Position numbers and translations under genes: made by a program
DNA from: CAG-170 sp022779365
GTDB lineage: Bacteria; Bacillota; Clostridia; Oscillospirales; Oscillospiraceae
Assembly (NCBI GenBank): GCA_022779365.1
Contig: JALFSI010000025.1
Location: 11,179 to 75,178, forward strand
DNA length: 64,000 nt
Direction of reading: 5' to 3'
Notes under the pieces: model-generated
Database searches by the model: none
What the model saw: the letters and a program-made list of their open reading frames with translations, nothing else
Told to the model about the DNA's origin: nothing
Shown: positions 51,137 through 60,864 of the stretch, piece after piece
Position numbering within the stretch: position 1 is the first letter of the stretch
How the letters are laid out: the number at the start of each line of letters is the position of its first letter

Positions 51137-52072
51137 TCATCCCGCGAAAAAGGGGATAATTTGCAGCGCCTCCTGAAAAATCGACGCATCGCTGCCGCCC
51201 GCGCCGCGCACGAGCCAGTGCATTTTTTCGTTGCGGCGAAACCAGGTGAGCTGCCGCTTGGCGTAGTTGCGCGAGCGCTGCTGGATGAGGCGGAACGCTT
51301 CGTCAACAGCATACGCCCCGCGCAGCGCCGCTGCCAGCTCCTTGTAGCCGATCGCCTGCATGGACGTGGCGGTGTCGGGCACGCCGGATGTCAGCAGCCC
51401 GCGCACCTCGTCCTCCAGCCCCGCCGCGCGCATTTTGTCCACGCGGCGGTCGATGCGCTCGTACAGCGCCGCGCGGCTCTCGAAATCCAGCCCCAGCCAG
51501 ACGGGATCGTATTTGTCGGGCATGGCGCGCGTGCGCTCGTTGTGGCGGCTGATGGGCTCGCCGGTCTCATAATAGACCTCCAGCGCGCGCACGATGCGCT
51601 TTTCGTCCGCCGGATGCAGCCGCGCCGCCGTCTCGGGATCGACCTGAGAAAGCTCGCGCAGCAGCGTCTCGCCGCCCTCGCACGCAAGCCGTGCCTGCAA
51701 TGCCTCGCGCGCGCCCGTCTGCGGCACGGGCGCAAAGGTCCTGCCCGCGATGAGGCTGTCGGCATACAGCCCCGTGCCGCCCACGACGACGGCGACCTTG
51801 CCGCGCGACAGAATGTCCTGCACGCACGCGTCCGCCATGGGCACATATTTTCCGGCGGAAAAATCCTCGTCCGGCTCGCAGACGTCGATCATATGATGCC
51901 GCGCCCGCGCGAGTTCGTCCGAAGTGGGCTTCGCCGTACCGATGTCCATGCGGCGGTAGACCTGCATGGAGTCGCACGAGACGATCTCGCCCGAAAGCGC
52001 CTCTGCCAGCCGCAGCGCCAGCTCCGTTTTCCCCGACGCCGTCGGTCCGACGACGCAGATGATGCGGTCCAT
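51137..52072 (-). CDS. miaA: tRNA dimethylallyltransferase
   Basis: 311 residues. Adds a dimethylallyl group to A37 of tRNAs reading U-initial codons. Walker A GPTASGKT (8-15), DSMQVYRRMDIGTAKP and the substrate region VGGTGLYADSLIAG are intact. Same cluster as miaB, which modifies its product. Confidence 0.95.
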   Translation of the reverse strand: MDRIICVVGPTASGKTELALRLAEALSGEIVSCDSMQVYRRMDIGTAKPTSDELARARHHMIDVCEPDEDFSAGKYVPMADACVQDILSRGKVAVVVGGTGLYADSLIAGRTFAPVPQTGAREALQARLACEGGETLLRELSQVDPETAARLHPADEKRIVRALEVYYETGEPISRHNERTRAMPDKYDPVWLGLDFESRAALYERIDRRVDKMRAAGLEDEVRGLLTSGVPDTATSMQAIGYKELAAALRGAYAVDEAFRLIQQRSRNYAKRQLTWFRRNEKMHWLVRGAGGSDASIFQEALQIIPFFAG

Positions 52073-52110
52073 TTCGTGCTCACTCCTTTCGGGCAGGTTT
52101 GCGCAAATCC

Positions 52111-52280
52111 AAGGCTCCCCTTGCTGACCAAGGGGAGCTGTCGCTGAAAGCGACTGAGGGGATCAGAACGTTGCGGTTCGCAGAGCGCCACCCCGTGGTG
52201 CGGAAAAACGTACACCTTCTCATCCCTTCCGTCACGGCTTCGCCGTGCCACCTCCCCCTGGTCACCAAGGGGAGGCTTGG
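52111..52280. repeat. Family B dispersed repeat
   Basis: Ends are palindromic (AAGGCTCCCCTTG ... CAAGGGGAGGCTT); the body has a second pair of stems. Other copies near 22.4, 55.3, 58.1 and 59.7 kb. Confidence 0.78.
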
Positions 52281-52290
52281 GTGCGTTCCA

Positions 52291-54189
52291 TCACCGCTTA
52301 AACTGCCGCTCCAACTGCCCCTTGGTCAGTTCAATACAAATCGGTCTGCCGTGGGGGCAGTATTTGAGATCGTCCCGCGTCAGCACCTCGCGGACGAGGT
52401 ACTCGCGCTCGCGCGGGTCGGTGTGGTAGCCCGCCTTGATCGCCGCCTTGCACGCGACGGTGTGCAGCAGCGCGTCGCGCTGCGCCCCCGCGTCGGGGAA
52501 ATTCCCGCCGAGCAGCGCGCCCGCCAGCTCCTGCACGGTCTGCGCGGCGTCCTCGGCGCGAATGCTTTCCGGGATCTCGCGCAGCAGCAGCGTCCCGTCG
52601 CCAAATTCCTCCGCGCCGAAGCCGAGCCGCGTGAACAGCGCCGCGTTTTCCAGCACGCACGCCGCCTCCTCGCGCCCCAGCTCCGCCGGGATGGGCGCGA
52701 GCAGCCGCTGCGCCATGACCGGCTGCGGCTCTTTTTTGAGCTTTTCGAACAAAATGCGCTCATGCGCGGCGTGCTTGTCGATAAACAGGAGCTTTTCGCC
52801 CTGCTGCACCAGAATATAGGTATCCAGCGCCTCGCCGATGACCCGCCACGGCGCGTCCGCGATGGGCAGCGTCTGCTGCACCGGCTCGACCGGCGGCACT
52901 TCCGCGATCTTCGGCGCTTCCTGTTCCGGGTGCTTGACCGGCTCGGCGACCGTATGCGTCTGTTCGGCACGCGGCGCTTCCGGCGCTTTCGGCACGTCCG
53001 CCGCCGGGATGCGCGCCGCCTCGCAGACCGTTTTTGTCCACTCGCGCTCACGCGCAGTAAACACGGGCTTCGCCGTCTTTTCCGCCTGCGCGCGGTACTG
53101 CGCCGCGTCCATCGTTTTAAAGAAATCCTGCTGCGGCTTTGCCTGCGCCGCAGGCGCCTGCGCGGGCTTCTGCTGCGGCAGCTTCAGCTCCTGCCGCCCC
53201 GACGCGCGCCCCAGCGCCGACAAAACGGCGTAATGCACCGCGTCGAATACCTCTCGCTCGCGCAGGAACTTGACCTCCGTCTTTGCCGGGTGGACATTCA
53301 CGTCCACCGCCTGCGGGGGAAGCTGAATGTGCAGCACGCACGACGGAAAGCGCCCCACGGTCATCTGATTCTGATACGCCTGTTCCAGCGCGCTCATCAA
53401 AAGCCGCGACTTTACGAACCGCCCGTTCACAAAAAAGAGCTGCTGCTGGCGGTTGCCGCGCGTGCAGGCAGGGCGGGTGGCGAACCCGCTCGTCTCGATC
53501 TTTTCAAATTTCCCATCGACCTTCACCATCTCGCCCGCGAGCTGGCGGCCCAAAACGGCGTACACCGCGTCAAACAGCACGCCGCTGCCCGCCGTGTGCA
53601 AAGCCTCCGCGCCGTCCTTCACGACGCGCAGCGAAACACCCGGATTTGCCAGCGCCAGATGCTGCGCCACGGTGAGCGCGGCGGAGGACTCGGCAAGGTC
53701 GGACTTCATGAATTTTAAGCGCGCGGGCGTGTTGTAAAACAGGTCGCGCACGAGGATCGTCGTCCCCACGGGGCAGCCGGCAGGCTGCTCGTCCGTCACC
53801 ACGCCCGCCTCCAGATGCAGCGCCGTGCCGGTCTGTGCCTGCGCGGTGCGCGTTAAGAGGTCGATGCGCGAAACGGCGCTGATCGCCGCCAGCGCCTCGC
53901 CGCGAAAGCCGAGCGTGCGGATGGCGGTCAGATCCTCTTTTGTATGCAGCTTGCTCGTGGCGTGGCGCAAAAACGCCGTGCGCGCGTCGCTGGAGTCCAT
54001 GCCGCAACCGTCGTCGGTCACGCGCAGAAGCGTCATGCCGCCGTTTTGCAGCTCCACCGTGACGGTTTTCGCCCCGGCGTCGATCGCGTTTTCTACAAGC
54101 TCCTTGACGCAGGACGCCGGACGCTCGACCACCTCGCCCGCGGCGATGAGGTCGGCGACGTGCTGCGAAAGCCGCTGGATCACTGCCAT
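52291..54189 (-). CDS. mutL: DNA mismatch repair protein MutL
   Basis: 632 residues. GHKL ATPase with ELVENAIDAGA, DDGCGM and GFRGEALAAI; C-terminal dimerisation/endonuclease domain with DKHAAHERILFE, QRLLAP and CPHGRPICIEL (zinc-coordinating CPHGRP). Endonuclease motif carries K rather than Q at DKHA, which is common in the group. Follows mutS, with a CPBP protease gene between. Confidence 0.96.
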   Translation of the reverse strand: MAVIQRLSQHVADLIAAGEVVERPASCVKELVENAIDAGAKTVTVELQNGGMTLLRVTDDGCGMDSSDARTAFLRHATSKLHTKEDLTAIRTLGFRGEALAAISAVSRIDLLTRTAQAQTGTALHLEAGVVTDEQPAGCPVGTTILVRDLFYNTPARLKFMKSDLAESSAALTVAQHLALANPGVSLRVVKDGAEALHTAGSGVLFDAVYAVLGRQLAGEMVKVDGKFEKIETSGFATRPACTRGNRQQQLFFVNGRFVKSRLLMSALEQAYQNQMTVGRFPSCVLHIQLPPQAVDVNVHPAKTEVKFLREREVFDAVHYAVLSALGRASGRQELKLPQQKPAQAPAAQAKPQQDFFKTMDAAQYRAQAEKTAKPVFTAREREWTKTVCEAARIPAADVPKAPEAPRAEQTHTVAEPVKHPEQEAPKIAEVPPVEPVQQTLPIADAPWRVIGEALDTYILVQQGEKLLFIDKHAAHERILFEKLKKEPQPVMAQRLLAPIPAELGREEAACVLENAALFTRLGFGAEEFGDGTLLLREIPESIRAEDAAQTVQELAGALLGGNFPDAGAQRDALLHTVACKAAIKAGYHTDPREREYLVREVLTRDDLKYCPHGRPICIELTKGQLERQFKR

Positions 54190-54204
54190 TTTAAACTCCT
54201 TTTC

Positions 54205-54909
54205 TTACGAAAGCATTCCCAGAACGCCTGTGGCAACGGCGTTGATGATCGCGTGCAGCGAGATCGCCGCCCAGATCGAGCCGGATTTTTCATACGCAAA
54301 GCACAAGGCTGCCGCCGCCGGGATATACGGCAGCGCGCTGAGCAGCACCGCCCCCGGCGCATACAGCAGAAAATACTGCCAGGTGTGCATAAACACGAAC
54401 ACAAGGATAGACACGATGTACGCAAGCGGGCGTGAGGCGTCCCGGACCGTGCCGAACACCAGCCCGCGCACGAGCGTCTCCTCAATGATCGGCGCGGCGA
54501 GGACCGTTGCAAGGGTCATCACTGTGCCGCCGCCGGTAAGAAGCTCAGACACCGTGTCGTTGTTGAATAATGTCAAACTGATAGAAAGCCGCTGCGCCGC
54601 CCAGTCGATGACGAACGTCCCGCCGTAGTGGATCGCCGCGCCCAAAATGAGCGCCTGCAAAAAGTCCCAGAAGCCGCTGCCGAAGAACGGCTGGCGCAGG
54701 AAGCTGTGGAAGATGATGAGCACCGCCGCGAGGTTTACGGCGAAGTAGACGATGTTGACCGTCACGCCGTCCATCCCGAGCCGCAGCGCGTCGTTCAGCC
54801 ACCCGAGCAGCACGTTCAGCCCCACCAGATACACCGGCAGATAGCACCAGCCCGCGATCTTCGCCGCCCGGCTCATCCCCGGCAGCCGGGAACGACTGCT
54901 GCGCGCCAT
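54205..54909 (-). CDS. CPBP-family intramembrane metalloprotease
   Basis: 234 residues, about seven helices. Motif 1 PIIEETLVRGLVFG (EEtxxR), motif 2 with HTWQY, motif 3 SLHAIINA: the CAAX protease/bacteriocin-processing set. Start at ATG 54909 since the longer frame runs through repeats. Situated between mutS and mutL, an unusual insertion into that pair; substrate unknown. Confidence 0.88.
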   Translation of the reverse strand: MARSSRSRLPGMSRAAKIAGWCYLPVYLVGLNVLLGWLNDALRLGMDGVTVNIVYFAVNLAAVLIIFHSFLRQPFFGSGFWDFLQALILGAAIHYGGTFVIDWAAQRLSISLTLFNNDTVSELLTGGGTVMTLATVLAAPIIEETLVRGLVFGTVRDASRPLAYIVSILVFVFMHTWQYFLLYAPGAVLLSALPYIPAAAALCFAYEKSGSIWAAISLHAIINAVATGVLGMLS

Positions 54910-54997
54910 AGCTTCACGTCCTTTCTGTTTCTGAGTTGTTTCGTGCTTCGCCGCCCCGCCCTCTGTTTTTCTGAGGCAGTGCCGCTTTGCGCAAGTC

Positions 54998-55160
54998 CTT
55001 TGGCTCTCCCTCTGGGAGAGCTGTCGCCGAAGGCGACTGAGAGGGTACTTGGCTCTCCCTCTGGGAGAGCTGTCAGCGAAGCTGACTGAGAGGGTCTTCC
55101 TTATTGACCCTCTCCGTCCACGCTGCGCTCGGACACCTCTCCCAAAGGCAGAGGCAAGGG
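54998..55160 (-). repeat. Family A dispersed repeat, copy 7 with duplicated half
   Basis: One complete copy in minus orientation (55046-55160) preceded by an extra CTCTCCC/GAGGG half at 54998-55046, giving a tandem arrangement. Confidence 0.82.
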
Positions 55161-55190
55161 TGCGCAGTGCACGGGCGGGTTTGTGAAAGT

Positions 55191-55368
55191 CCAAGGCTTC
55201 CCCCTGGGGGGAAGCTGTCACCGAAGGTGACTGATGAGGGGAAGGGTTCTTATTTTTGAGCTGTATCGCGTTTTTGAGCCGAAACGTGGCAGCATCTCAA
55301 AACGTACCACCCTTCTCCTCATCCGTCTCGCTCCGCGAGCCACCTTCCCCTCAAGGGGAAGGCTTTGG
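55191..55368. repeat. Family B dispersed repeat
   Basis: About 178 nt, palindromic ends, inner core (55267-55289) flanked by TTTTGAGCTG and CAGCATCTCAAAA. The core is inverted relative to the copy at 58018-58190. Confidence 0.82.
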
Positions 55369-55374
55369 AGCTGC

Positions 55375-57978
55375 TCATAACATCTGCTTGAGCTTATACA
55401 GCGTATTCATCGCCTCGATCGGCGTGAGCGTTTCCACGTTGATCGCCTCGAGCGCCTGCCGCAGTCTCTGCGCGCCGAGGTCGATCATGCTGACCTGATC
55501 GTCGTCCTGCGCCTTGGACACCGACGCCTGCTTTCCCGCGCCGCTCTCCAGCTCCTTGAGTATTTCGCGCGCACGCGCGACGACCCTGTCGGGCAGCCCC
55601 GCGAGCTTGGCGACCTCCACGCCGTAGCTGTCGTCCGCCGCACCGGGGACGATGCGGCGCAGGAAGATCATATCCCCCACGCGCTTTTTGACGGCGATGT
55701 TGTAATTTTTCACGCCCGCCAGCTCCTGCTCGATGGCGGACAGCTCGTGATAATGCGTGGCAAAGAGCGTTTTCGCGCCCAGCTTTTTCGTGTCGGCGGC
55801 GTATTCCAGCACCGCCCGGGCGATCGCCATGCCGTCATAGGTGGACGTGCCGCGCCCGATCTCGTCCAGGATCAGCAGCGAGCTCGGCGTGGCGTTTTTG
55901 AGGATGTCCGCCACCTCCGACATTTCCACCATAAACGTGGACTGCCCGGAGGCAAGATCATCCGACGCGCCGATGCGCGTAAAGACCTTGTCCACGATGC
56001 CGATGCGCGCCGACGCCGCCGGGACGAACGAGCCCATCTGCGCCAGAATGACGATGAGCGCCACCTGCCGCATATAGGTCGATTTGCCCGCCATGTTCGG
56101 TCCTGTGATGATGGCGCAGCGCGCCGAGCGCGGACCGAGGAGGGTGTCGTTCGGGACAAACAGGCTGTCCTTCAGCACCTGCTCCACCACGGGGTGGCGA
56201 CCGTCGTGGATCTCAAGCTCGCCCGACAGGTCGATCTGCGGGCGGCAGTAGCGGTTGTGTACGGCGACGCTGGCAAGGCTGCGCAGCACGTCCAGCGCCG
56301 CGACGGCGCGCGCCGTGCGCTGCACGCGCTCGGCAGCGTCGGCAACGGTCTGCCGCACCTTGCAGAACAGCTCGTATTCCAGCGCCGTGATGCGATCCTT
56401 CGCCGTGAGGATGCTCGTTTCCAGCTCCTTTAATTCCTGCGTGATGTAGCGCTCGCCGGTGGAGAGCGTCTGCTTGCGCACATAGCGGTCGGGCACAAGC
56501 TCAACCTGCCCCTTCGCCACCTCGATATAATAGCCGAACACGCGGTTATAGCCCACGCGCAGGTTGCGGATGCCGGTCAGCTCCTTTTCGCGCGCTTCGA
56601 TGTCGGCAAGCGCCTGCTTGCCGCCGGACTGAATGTCGCGCAGGCGGTCTGCCTCCTCGCTGTAGCCGGGGCGGATCATGCCGCCCTCGCGCAGCGTAAA
56701 CGGCGGCTCGTCCACGATGGCGCGCATGATCAGCTCCCGCAGGTCGGAAAGCTCGTCCAGCTCACCGAGCAGCACCTGCAAAAGCGAGGCCTGCGTAGCG
56801 TGCAGTAAGCTCCTGATCTGCGGCAGCGTTTCCGCGCCCGCCGCCAGCGAAACAAGATCGCGCGCGTTCGCCGTGCCGGTGGCGGTACGGGACAGGACGC
56901 GTTCAAAGTCAGACACGCCGCGCAGCAAAACGCCCAGTTCCTCGCGGCAGTAGGTGTCCTTTACCAGCTCCTCCACCGCGCCGAGGCGCTTTTCGATCTG
57001 CGCCGGCGACAGCAGCGGCCGCTCCATCCAGCTTCGCAGGAGTCTGCCGCCCATGGCGGTCTTTGTGTGGTCAAGCACCCACAGAAGGCTGCCGCGCTTT
57101 TCCTGTGAGCGGAGCGTCTGCGTCAGCTCCAAGTTCCGACGCGCCGTGAGATCCAGCCCCATAAATTTGCCGGACATATAAAATTCCAGCGCCCGCACCT
57201 GCGGCAGGTCGTTTTTCTGCAAGCTCCGAAGCTGCCGCAAAAGCGCCCCCACCGCGCGCACGGCGCAGGGATAGTCGGTCATACCGAGCGTTTCGGGCGT
57301 CTGCCCGAGCTGCACGCGCAGCGCGACGACCGCCATATCCTCTTCAAACTGATTTTCCGGCGCGGTGTCCACGCAGCAGCGCAGACGCTCGCGCAGGGTG
57401 GTTTTGAGCAGCTCGGCGTGCAGCGCCTCGCCGCCCAGCAGCACCTCCGCCGGAGAAAACGCGCCCAGCTCGCTGCAAACGGCTTCCTCGGCGGTCGCCC
57501 CGTCAAAGCAGGTGGCGCAGAGCGCGCCGGTGGAAATATCGCAGAAGCTCACGCCAAACGAGCCGTTTTCGGCAAAAACGCAGGCGTAATAGTTATTTTT
57601 CGATTCCTCAAGCATGGAGCTTTCCGTCACCGCGCCGGGCGTGACCAGCCGCGTGACCTCGCGCTTCACGAGTCCCTTGGCAAGTGCCGGATCTTCCATC
57701 TGGTCGCAGATGGCGACCTTGTAGCCGCGCGCGATGAGCCGCGCGATGTACGCCTCGGACGAGTGATACGGCACGCCGCACATCGGCACGCGCGTCTCGT
57801 CGTCCTTATCCTTGCTGCGGTCGCGCGTGGTGAGCGTCAGGTCAAGCTCCCGGGAGGCGGTGCGGGCGTCCTCGTCGAACATCTCGTAAAAATCGCCCAG
57901 CCGGAAAAAGAGGATGCAGTCCGGGTTCTGTTCCTTGATCTGCCGGTACTGCCGCATCATCGGCGTCATCTCCGCCAT
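55375..57978 (-). CDS. mutS: DNA mismatch recognition protein MutS
   Basis: 867 residues. Mismatch-binding N-terminus with the FYEMFDEDA motif and clamp; C-terminal ATPase has Walker A GPNMAGKST (about 625), SSLLILDEIGRGTSTYDG and TLFATHYHEL. Full length. Confidence 0.97.
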   Translation of the reverse strand: MAEMTPMMRQYRQIKEQNPDCILFFRLGDFYEMFDEDARTASRELDLTLTTRDRSKDKDDETRVPMCGVPYHSSEAYIARLIARGYKVAICDQMEDPALAKGLVKREVTRLVTPGAVTESSMLEESKNNYYACVFAENGSFGVSFCDISTGALCATCFDGATAEEAVCSELGAFSPAEVLLGGEALHAELLKTTLRERLRCCVDTAPENQFEEDMAVVALRVQLGQTPETLGMTDYPCAVRAVGALLRQLRSLQKNDLPQVRALEFYMSGKFMGLDLTARRNLELTQTLRSQEKRGSLLWVLDHTKTAMGGRLLRSWMERPLLSPAQIEKRLGAVEELVKDTYCREELGVLLRGVSDFERVLSRTATGTANARDLVSLAAGAETLPQIRSLLHATQASLLQVLLGELDELSDLRELIMRAIVDEPPFTLREGGMIRPGYSEEADRLRDIQSGGKQALADIEAREKELTGIRNLRVGYNRVFGYYIEVAKGQVELVPDRYVRKQTLSTGERYITQELKELETSILTAKDRITALEYELFCKVRQTVADAAERVQRTARAVAALDVLRSLASVAVHNRYCRPQIDLSGELEIHDGRHPVVEQVLKDSLFVPNDTLLGPRSARCAIITGPNMAGKSTYMRQVALIVILAQMGSFVPAASARIGIVDKVFTRIGASDDLASGQSTFMVEMSEVADILKNATPSSLLILDEIGRGTSTYDGMAIARAVLEYAADTKKLGAKTLFATHYHELSAIEQELAGVKNYNIAVKKRVGDMIFLRRIVPGAADDSYGVEVAKLAGLPDRVVARAREILKELESGAGKQASVSKAQDDDQVSMIDLGAQRLRQALEAINVETLTPIEAMNTLYKLKQML

Positions 57979-58017
57979 GGCGCACCTCCTGATTGGTTTT
58001 CAAAATTTTTGTGTTTC

Positions 58018-58190
58018 AAAGGCTTCCCCTTGAGGGGAAGCTGTCGGCGAAGCCGACTGATGAGGAGGAGCGTTGTACGTTTTGAGCTGCCGCCACGTTT
58101 CGGCTCAAAAACGCGCAGCATCTCAAAAGCTTTCGGTCTCCTCCTCTTTCGGCGCTTCGCGCCACCTTCCCCTCAAGGGGAAGGCTTGGG
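58018..58190. repeat. Family B dispersed repeat
   Basis: 173 nt with palindromic ends (AAGGCTTCCCCTTG / CAAGGGGAAGGCTT) and the core 58093-58115 inverted versus 55267-55289. Confidence 0.82.
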
Positions 58191-58198
58191 TGCGTGCG

Positions 58199-59605
58199 TC
58201 ACACAAGCTCCCCCGTCAGGCTCCATGTCGTGCAGCCGGTGATCCTTACGTCGGCAAATTGCCCGATCCTCTCGTCACCGCCGGGAAGCCGCACCAGTCT
58301 GCCGCCCTCGGTGCGGGCAGTCAAAAGGTCGCCGTCGCGCCCGTCGATGAGCACGCGCAGCGTTTTTCCGACATACGCGGCGTGGATTTCCTGCGAAATG
58401 CGGTTCTGCACGTCGCACAGGCGGTCAAAGCGGCGGTTTTTCTCTTCCTTCGGCGTGGGGTCGTCCATTTTGGCAGCGGGCGTGCCGCCGCGCGGGGAGA
58501 AGATGAACGTAAACAGCGCGTCATAGCGCACGCGCTCGATGAGTTTGATCGTGTCCTCAAACTCCGCCTCCGTCTCGCCGGGGAAGCCGACGATCACGTC
58601 GCTCGTGAGCACCAGCTCCGGCATGACGGACCTCGCGTAATCGACCAGCGCCAGATACTGCGCTGAATCATAATGCCGGTTCATCGCCTTCAGCACCCGG
58701 TCGTTTCCCGACTGGAACGGCAGATGGAGCTGCTTTGCGATGCGCGGATGCGCCGCCATCGTGTCAAAGAGCTTTTTGCCCGCGTCCTTCGGGTGGCTGG
58801 TCATAAAGCGCAGCCAGTAATCGCCCGGAATTTCGGCAAGCTCGGCAAGCAGATCGGAAAAATCGACGCCGCAGTCGAGGTCCTTGCCGTAGGAATTGAC
58901 GTTCTGCCCCAGCAGCGTGATGTCCTTATACCCCGCCGCCACGAGCGCGCGGACCTCCTCCGCGATCTTCTCCGGGCGGCGCGAGCGCTCGCGTCCGCGC
59001 ACATACGGCACGATGCAGTACGAGCAGAAATTGTTGCACCCGTACATGATCGACACCCACGCCTTGAGCGTGTTGCCGCGCACGACGGGCAGCTCCTCGC
59101 AGATCGTCCCGGCGGAGTCCTCGGTCGCGAACACGCGCCCGTTTTTCGTGAGCACGGTGTGCAGCAGCTCCGGGAAGCGCCAGAGCTGGTGGGGATTGAA
59201 GACCCCGTCCACATGGCGGTAGCTGGTTTTGATGCGCTGGGCGACGGCGGGCTGCCCCATCATGCAGCCGCAGAGGAAAATTTTCTGCTCCGGGTGGCGG
59301 CGCTTGGTGTGCACGAGCGCGCCGACGTTGCCGTACACGCGGTCCTCCGCGTGCTCGCGCACGGCGCAGGTATTGATGACGATGCAGTCCGCGCCCTCCT
59401 CGGTGTCACTCATGGCGTAGCCCGCCGCGCGCAGCAGCCCCCGGATACGCTCGGAGTCCGCCTCGTTCTGCTGGCAGCCGTAGGTGTCCACAAATGCCAG
59501 CGGCGTGCGGCAGCGCGCGCGCCAGTATTCCGCGATGCGCGCGCAGAATCGTTCCTGCTCCGCCCGCGCCTCAGCCGTGATCTCGGTGGTTCTTTTTTCT
59601 AACAT
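58199..59605 (-). CDS. miaB: tRNA-2-methylthio-N6-isopentenyladenosine synthase
   Basis: 468 residues. Radical SAM methylthiotransferase acting after MiaA. N-terminal cluster Cys in YGCQQNEADSE, NTCAVREHAE and CGCMMG; radical SAM CNNFCSYC; C-terminal TRAM domain. Normal length. First of the minus-strand miaB-mutS-mutL-miaA-hfq gene run. Confidence 0.95.
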   Translation of the reverse strand: MLEKRTTEITAEARAEQERFCARIAEYWRARCRTPLAFVDTYGCQQNEADSERIRGLLRAAGYAMSDTEEGADCIVINTCAVREHAEDRVYGNVGALVHTKRRHPEQKIFLCGCMMGQPAVAQRIKTSYRHVDGVFNPHQLWRFPELLHTVLTKNGRVFATEDSAGTICEELPVVRGNTLKAWVSIMYGCNNFCSYCIVPYVRGRERSRRPEKIAEEVRALVAAGYKDITLLGQNVNSYGKDLDCGVDFSDLLAELAEIPGDYWLRFMTSHPKDAGKKLFDTMAAHPRIAKQLHLPFQSGNDRVLKAMNRHYDSAQYLALVDYARSVMPELVLTSDVIVGFPGETEAEFEDTIKLIERVRYDALFTFIFSPRGGTPAAKMDDPTPKEEKNRRFDRLCDVQNRISQEIHAAYVGKTLRVLIDGRDGDLLTARTEGGRLVRLPGGDERIGQFADVRITGCTTWSLTGELV

Positions 59606-59640
59606 AGCCCCTCCGCCCGTGAAAGTGTCTTTAAGGTAGT

Positions 59641-59669
59641 ATTATAGCAGAATGCGGGCGATTTTTCAA
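59641..59669 (-). promoter_or_regulatory. Promoter of miaB
   Basis: TTGAAA (59664-59669) and TATAAT (59641-59646), 17 nt apart, with an extended TGC before the -10 on the minus strand. Confidence 0.8.
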
Positions 59670-59714
59670 TCATTGAGGACGGGATTTTCGCAGCACGTTC
59701 GGATTTGCAGAAAC

Positions 59715-59770
59715 CCAAGGCTTCCCTTGGTGACCAAGGGAAGCTGTCGCCGAAGGCGACTGAAGGGATG
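59715..59770. repeat. Family B dispersed repeat, partial
   Basis: AAGGCTTCCCTTGG / CCAAGGGAAGC half plus the GTCGCCGAAGGCGAC stem; the second half is replaced by family C sequence. Confidence 0.72.
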
Positions 59771-59965
59771 AGAAGGTGTACGTTTTGAGCTGAAACGCGT
59801 TTTGTCGTAACGTAGGGGCGGACGACCCTGTCCGCCCGCAGGACGCACCCGCAAACATGGATGTACCAATGCGAATCCGCACACCATTTGTGGGGGTCGC
59901 CGCACATTGTGCGGATTTGTTGGTGCGCCCCGCGCGGGAGGGGCAGGTGCGCGGCGAAAATCGGC

Positions 59966-59994
59966 TTTACGCGCAGGTGTTGGCGTGCTATAAT
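59966..59994 (+). promoter_or_regulatory. Promoter of murI
   Basis: TTTACG (59966-59971) and TATAAT (59989-59994) with a 17-nt spacer; extended -10 (TGC). Confidence 0.8.
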
Positions 59995-60022
59995 ATAGAA
60001 AACCTTGAGAGGGGGTCGTGGA

Positions 60023-60805
60023 ATGGAGCGGTCGGAACTGCCGGTTTTGTTTTTTGACTCCGGCGTGGGCGGGATCAGCATTCTGCGCCGCAGCGTGCGG
60101 CTGCTGCCGTGCGAGGACTACCTCTATTTCGGCGACTCGCTCCATGCGCCCTACGGCGTGCGCAGCCTCGGCGAGGTGCGCGAGCTCTGCCTGAACGCGC
60201 TCGAACCGCTGATCGCGCGCGGGGTCAAGGCGCTGGTCGTGGCGTGCAACACGGCGACGTCCGCCGCCATCGGGGCGCTGCGTGAGCGCTACCCCGACCT
60301 CATCGTCATCGGCACAGAGCCCGCGATCAAGCCCGCGGTGGAGCGGCACGAGGGCGGGCGCATCCTCGTGATGGCGACGCCGATGACGCTGAAGGAGGAA
60401 AAATTTCTGGCGCTGCAGGCGCAGTATCAGCCGCGCGCCGAGATCATCCCGCTGCCGTGCCCGGGGCTGATGGAATTTGTGGAGCAGGGCGTCACGTCCG
60501 GCGGCGCGGTGGAGGGCTATCTTCTGGATAAGCTCGAGCCGTACCGCAACGTGCCGGTCAGCGCGATCGTGCTCGGCTGCACGCATTATCCGTTCCTCAC
60601 GGGTGCGATCCGGCGCATCGTGGGGCGGCACGTCGAGATCATCGACGGCGCGGACGGCGTGGCGCAGCAGCTTCGCAGCCGCCTCGCGGCGGAGAATTTA
60701 CTGTCCGCACGCACCGAGCCGGGTCGGGTGGCGTTTGAAAACTCGCTCGACCAGCCGGAAATTCTGGAACTATGCCGGACGCTTCTGAACGCGCCGGAGG
60801 AATAA
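60023..60805 (+). CDS. murI: Glutamate racemase
   Basis: 260 residues. Supplies D-glutamate for peptidoglycan. Catalytic cysteines C75 (VACNTATS) and C186 (LGCTHYPF), and DSGVGG at 12-17. Start at 60023 after GAGAGGGGG. Its own promoter. Confidence 0.95.
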   Translation: MERSELPVLFFDSGVGGISILRRSVRLLPCEDYLYFGDSLHAPYGVRSLGEVRELCLNALEPLIARGVKALVVACNTATSAAIGALRERYPDLIVIGTEPAIKPAVERHEGGRILVMATPMTLKEEKFLALQAQYQPRAEIIPLPCPGLMEFVEQGVTSGGAVEGYLLDKLEPYRNVPVSAIVLGCTHYPFLTGAIRRIVGRHVEIIDGADGVAQQLRSRLAAENLLSARTEPGRVAFENSLDQPEILELCRTLLNAPEE

Positions 60806-60864
60806 CGAGCTTGCCGCATCCGGGCATCCGGCTGCGGCGATTTTTCGTGGAAAGGGGCAGGATC

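Larger units (their letters stand above)
59606..60022. other. Gene-free interval between miaB and murI
   Basis: 417 nt. Contains the miaB promoter, a family B fragment (59715-59770), a family C hairpin (59812-59840) and the murI promoter. The overlapping small frames here are repeat-derived. Confidence 0.7.

Noticed and set aside
59857..60057. 66-codon plus-strand frame upstream of murI
   Set aside because: Overlaps the murI promoter and start and is composed of repeat sequence.
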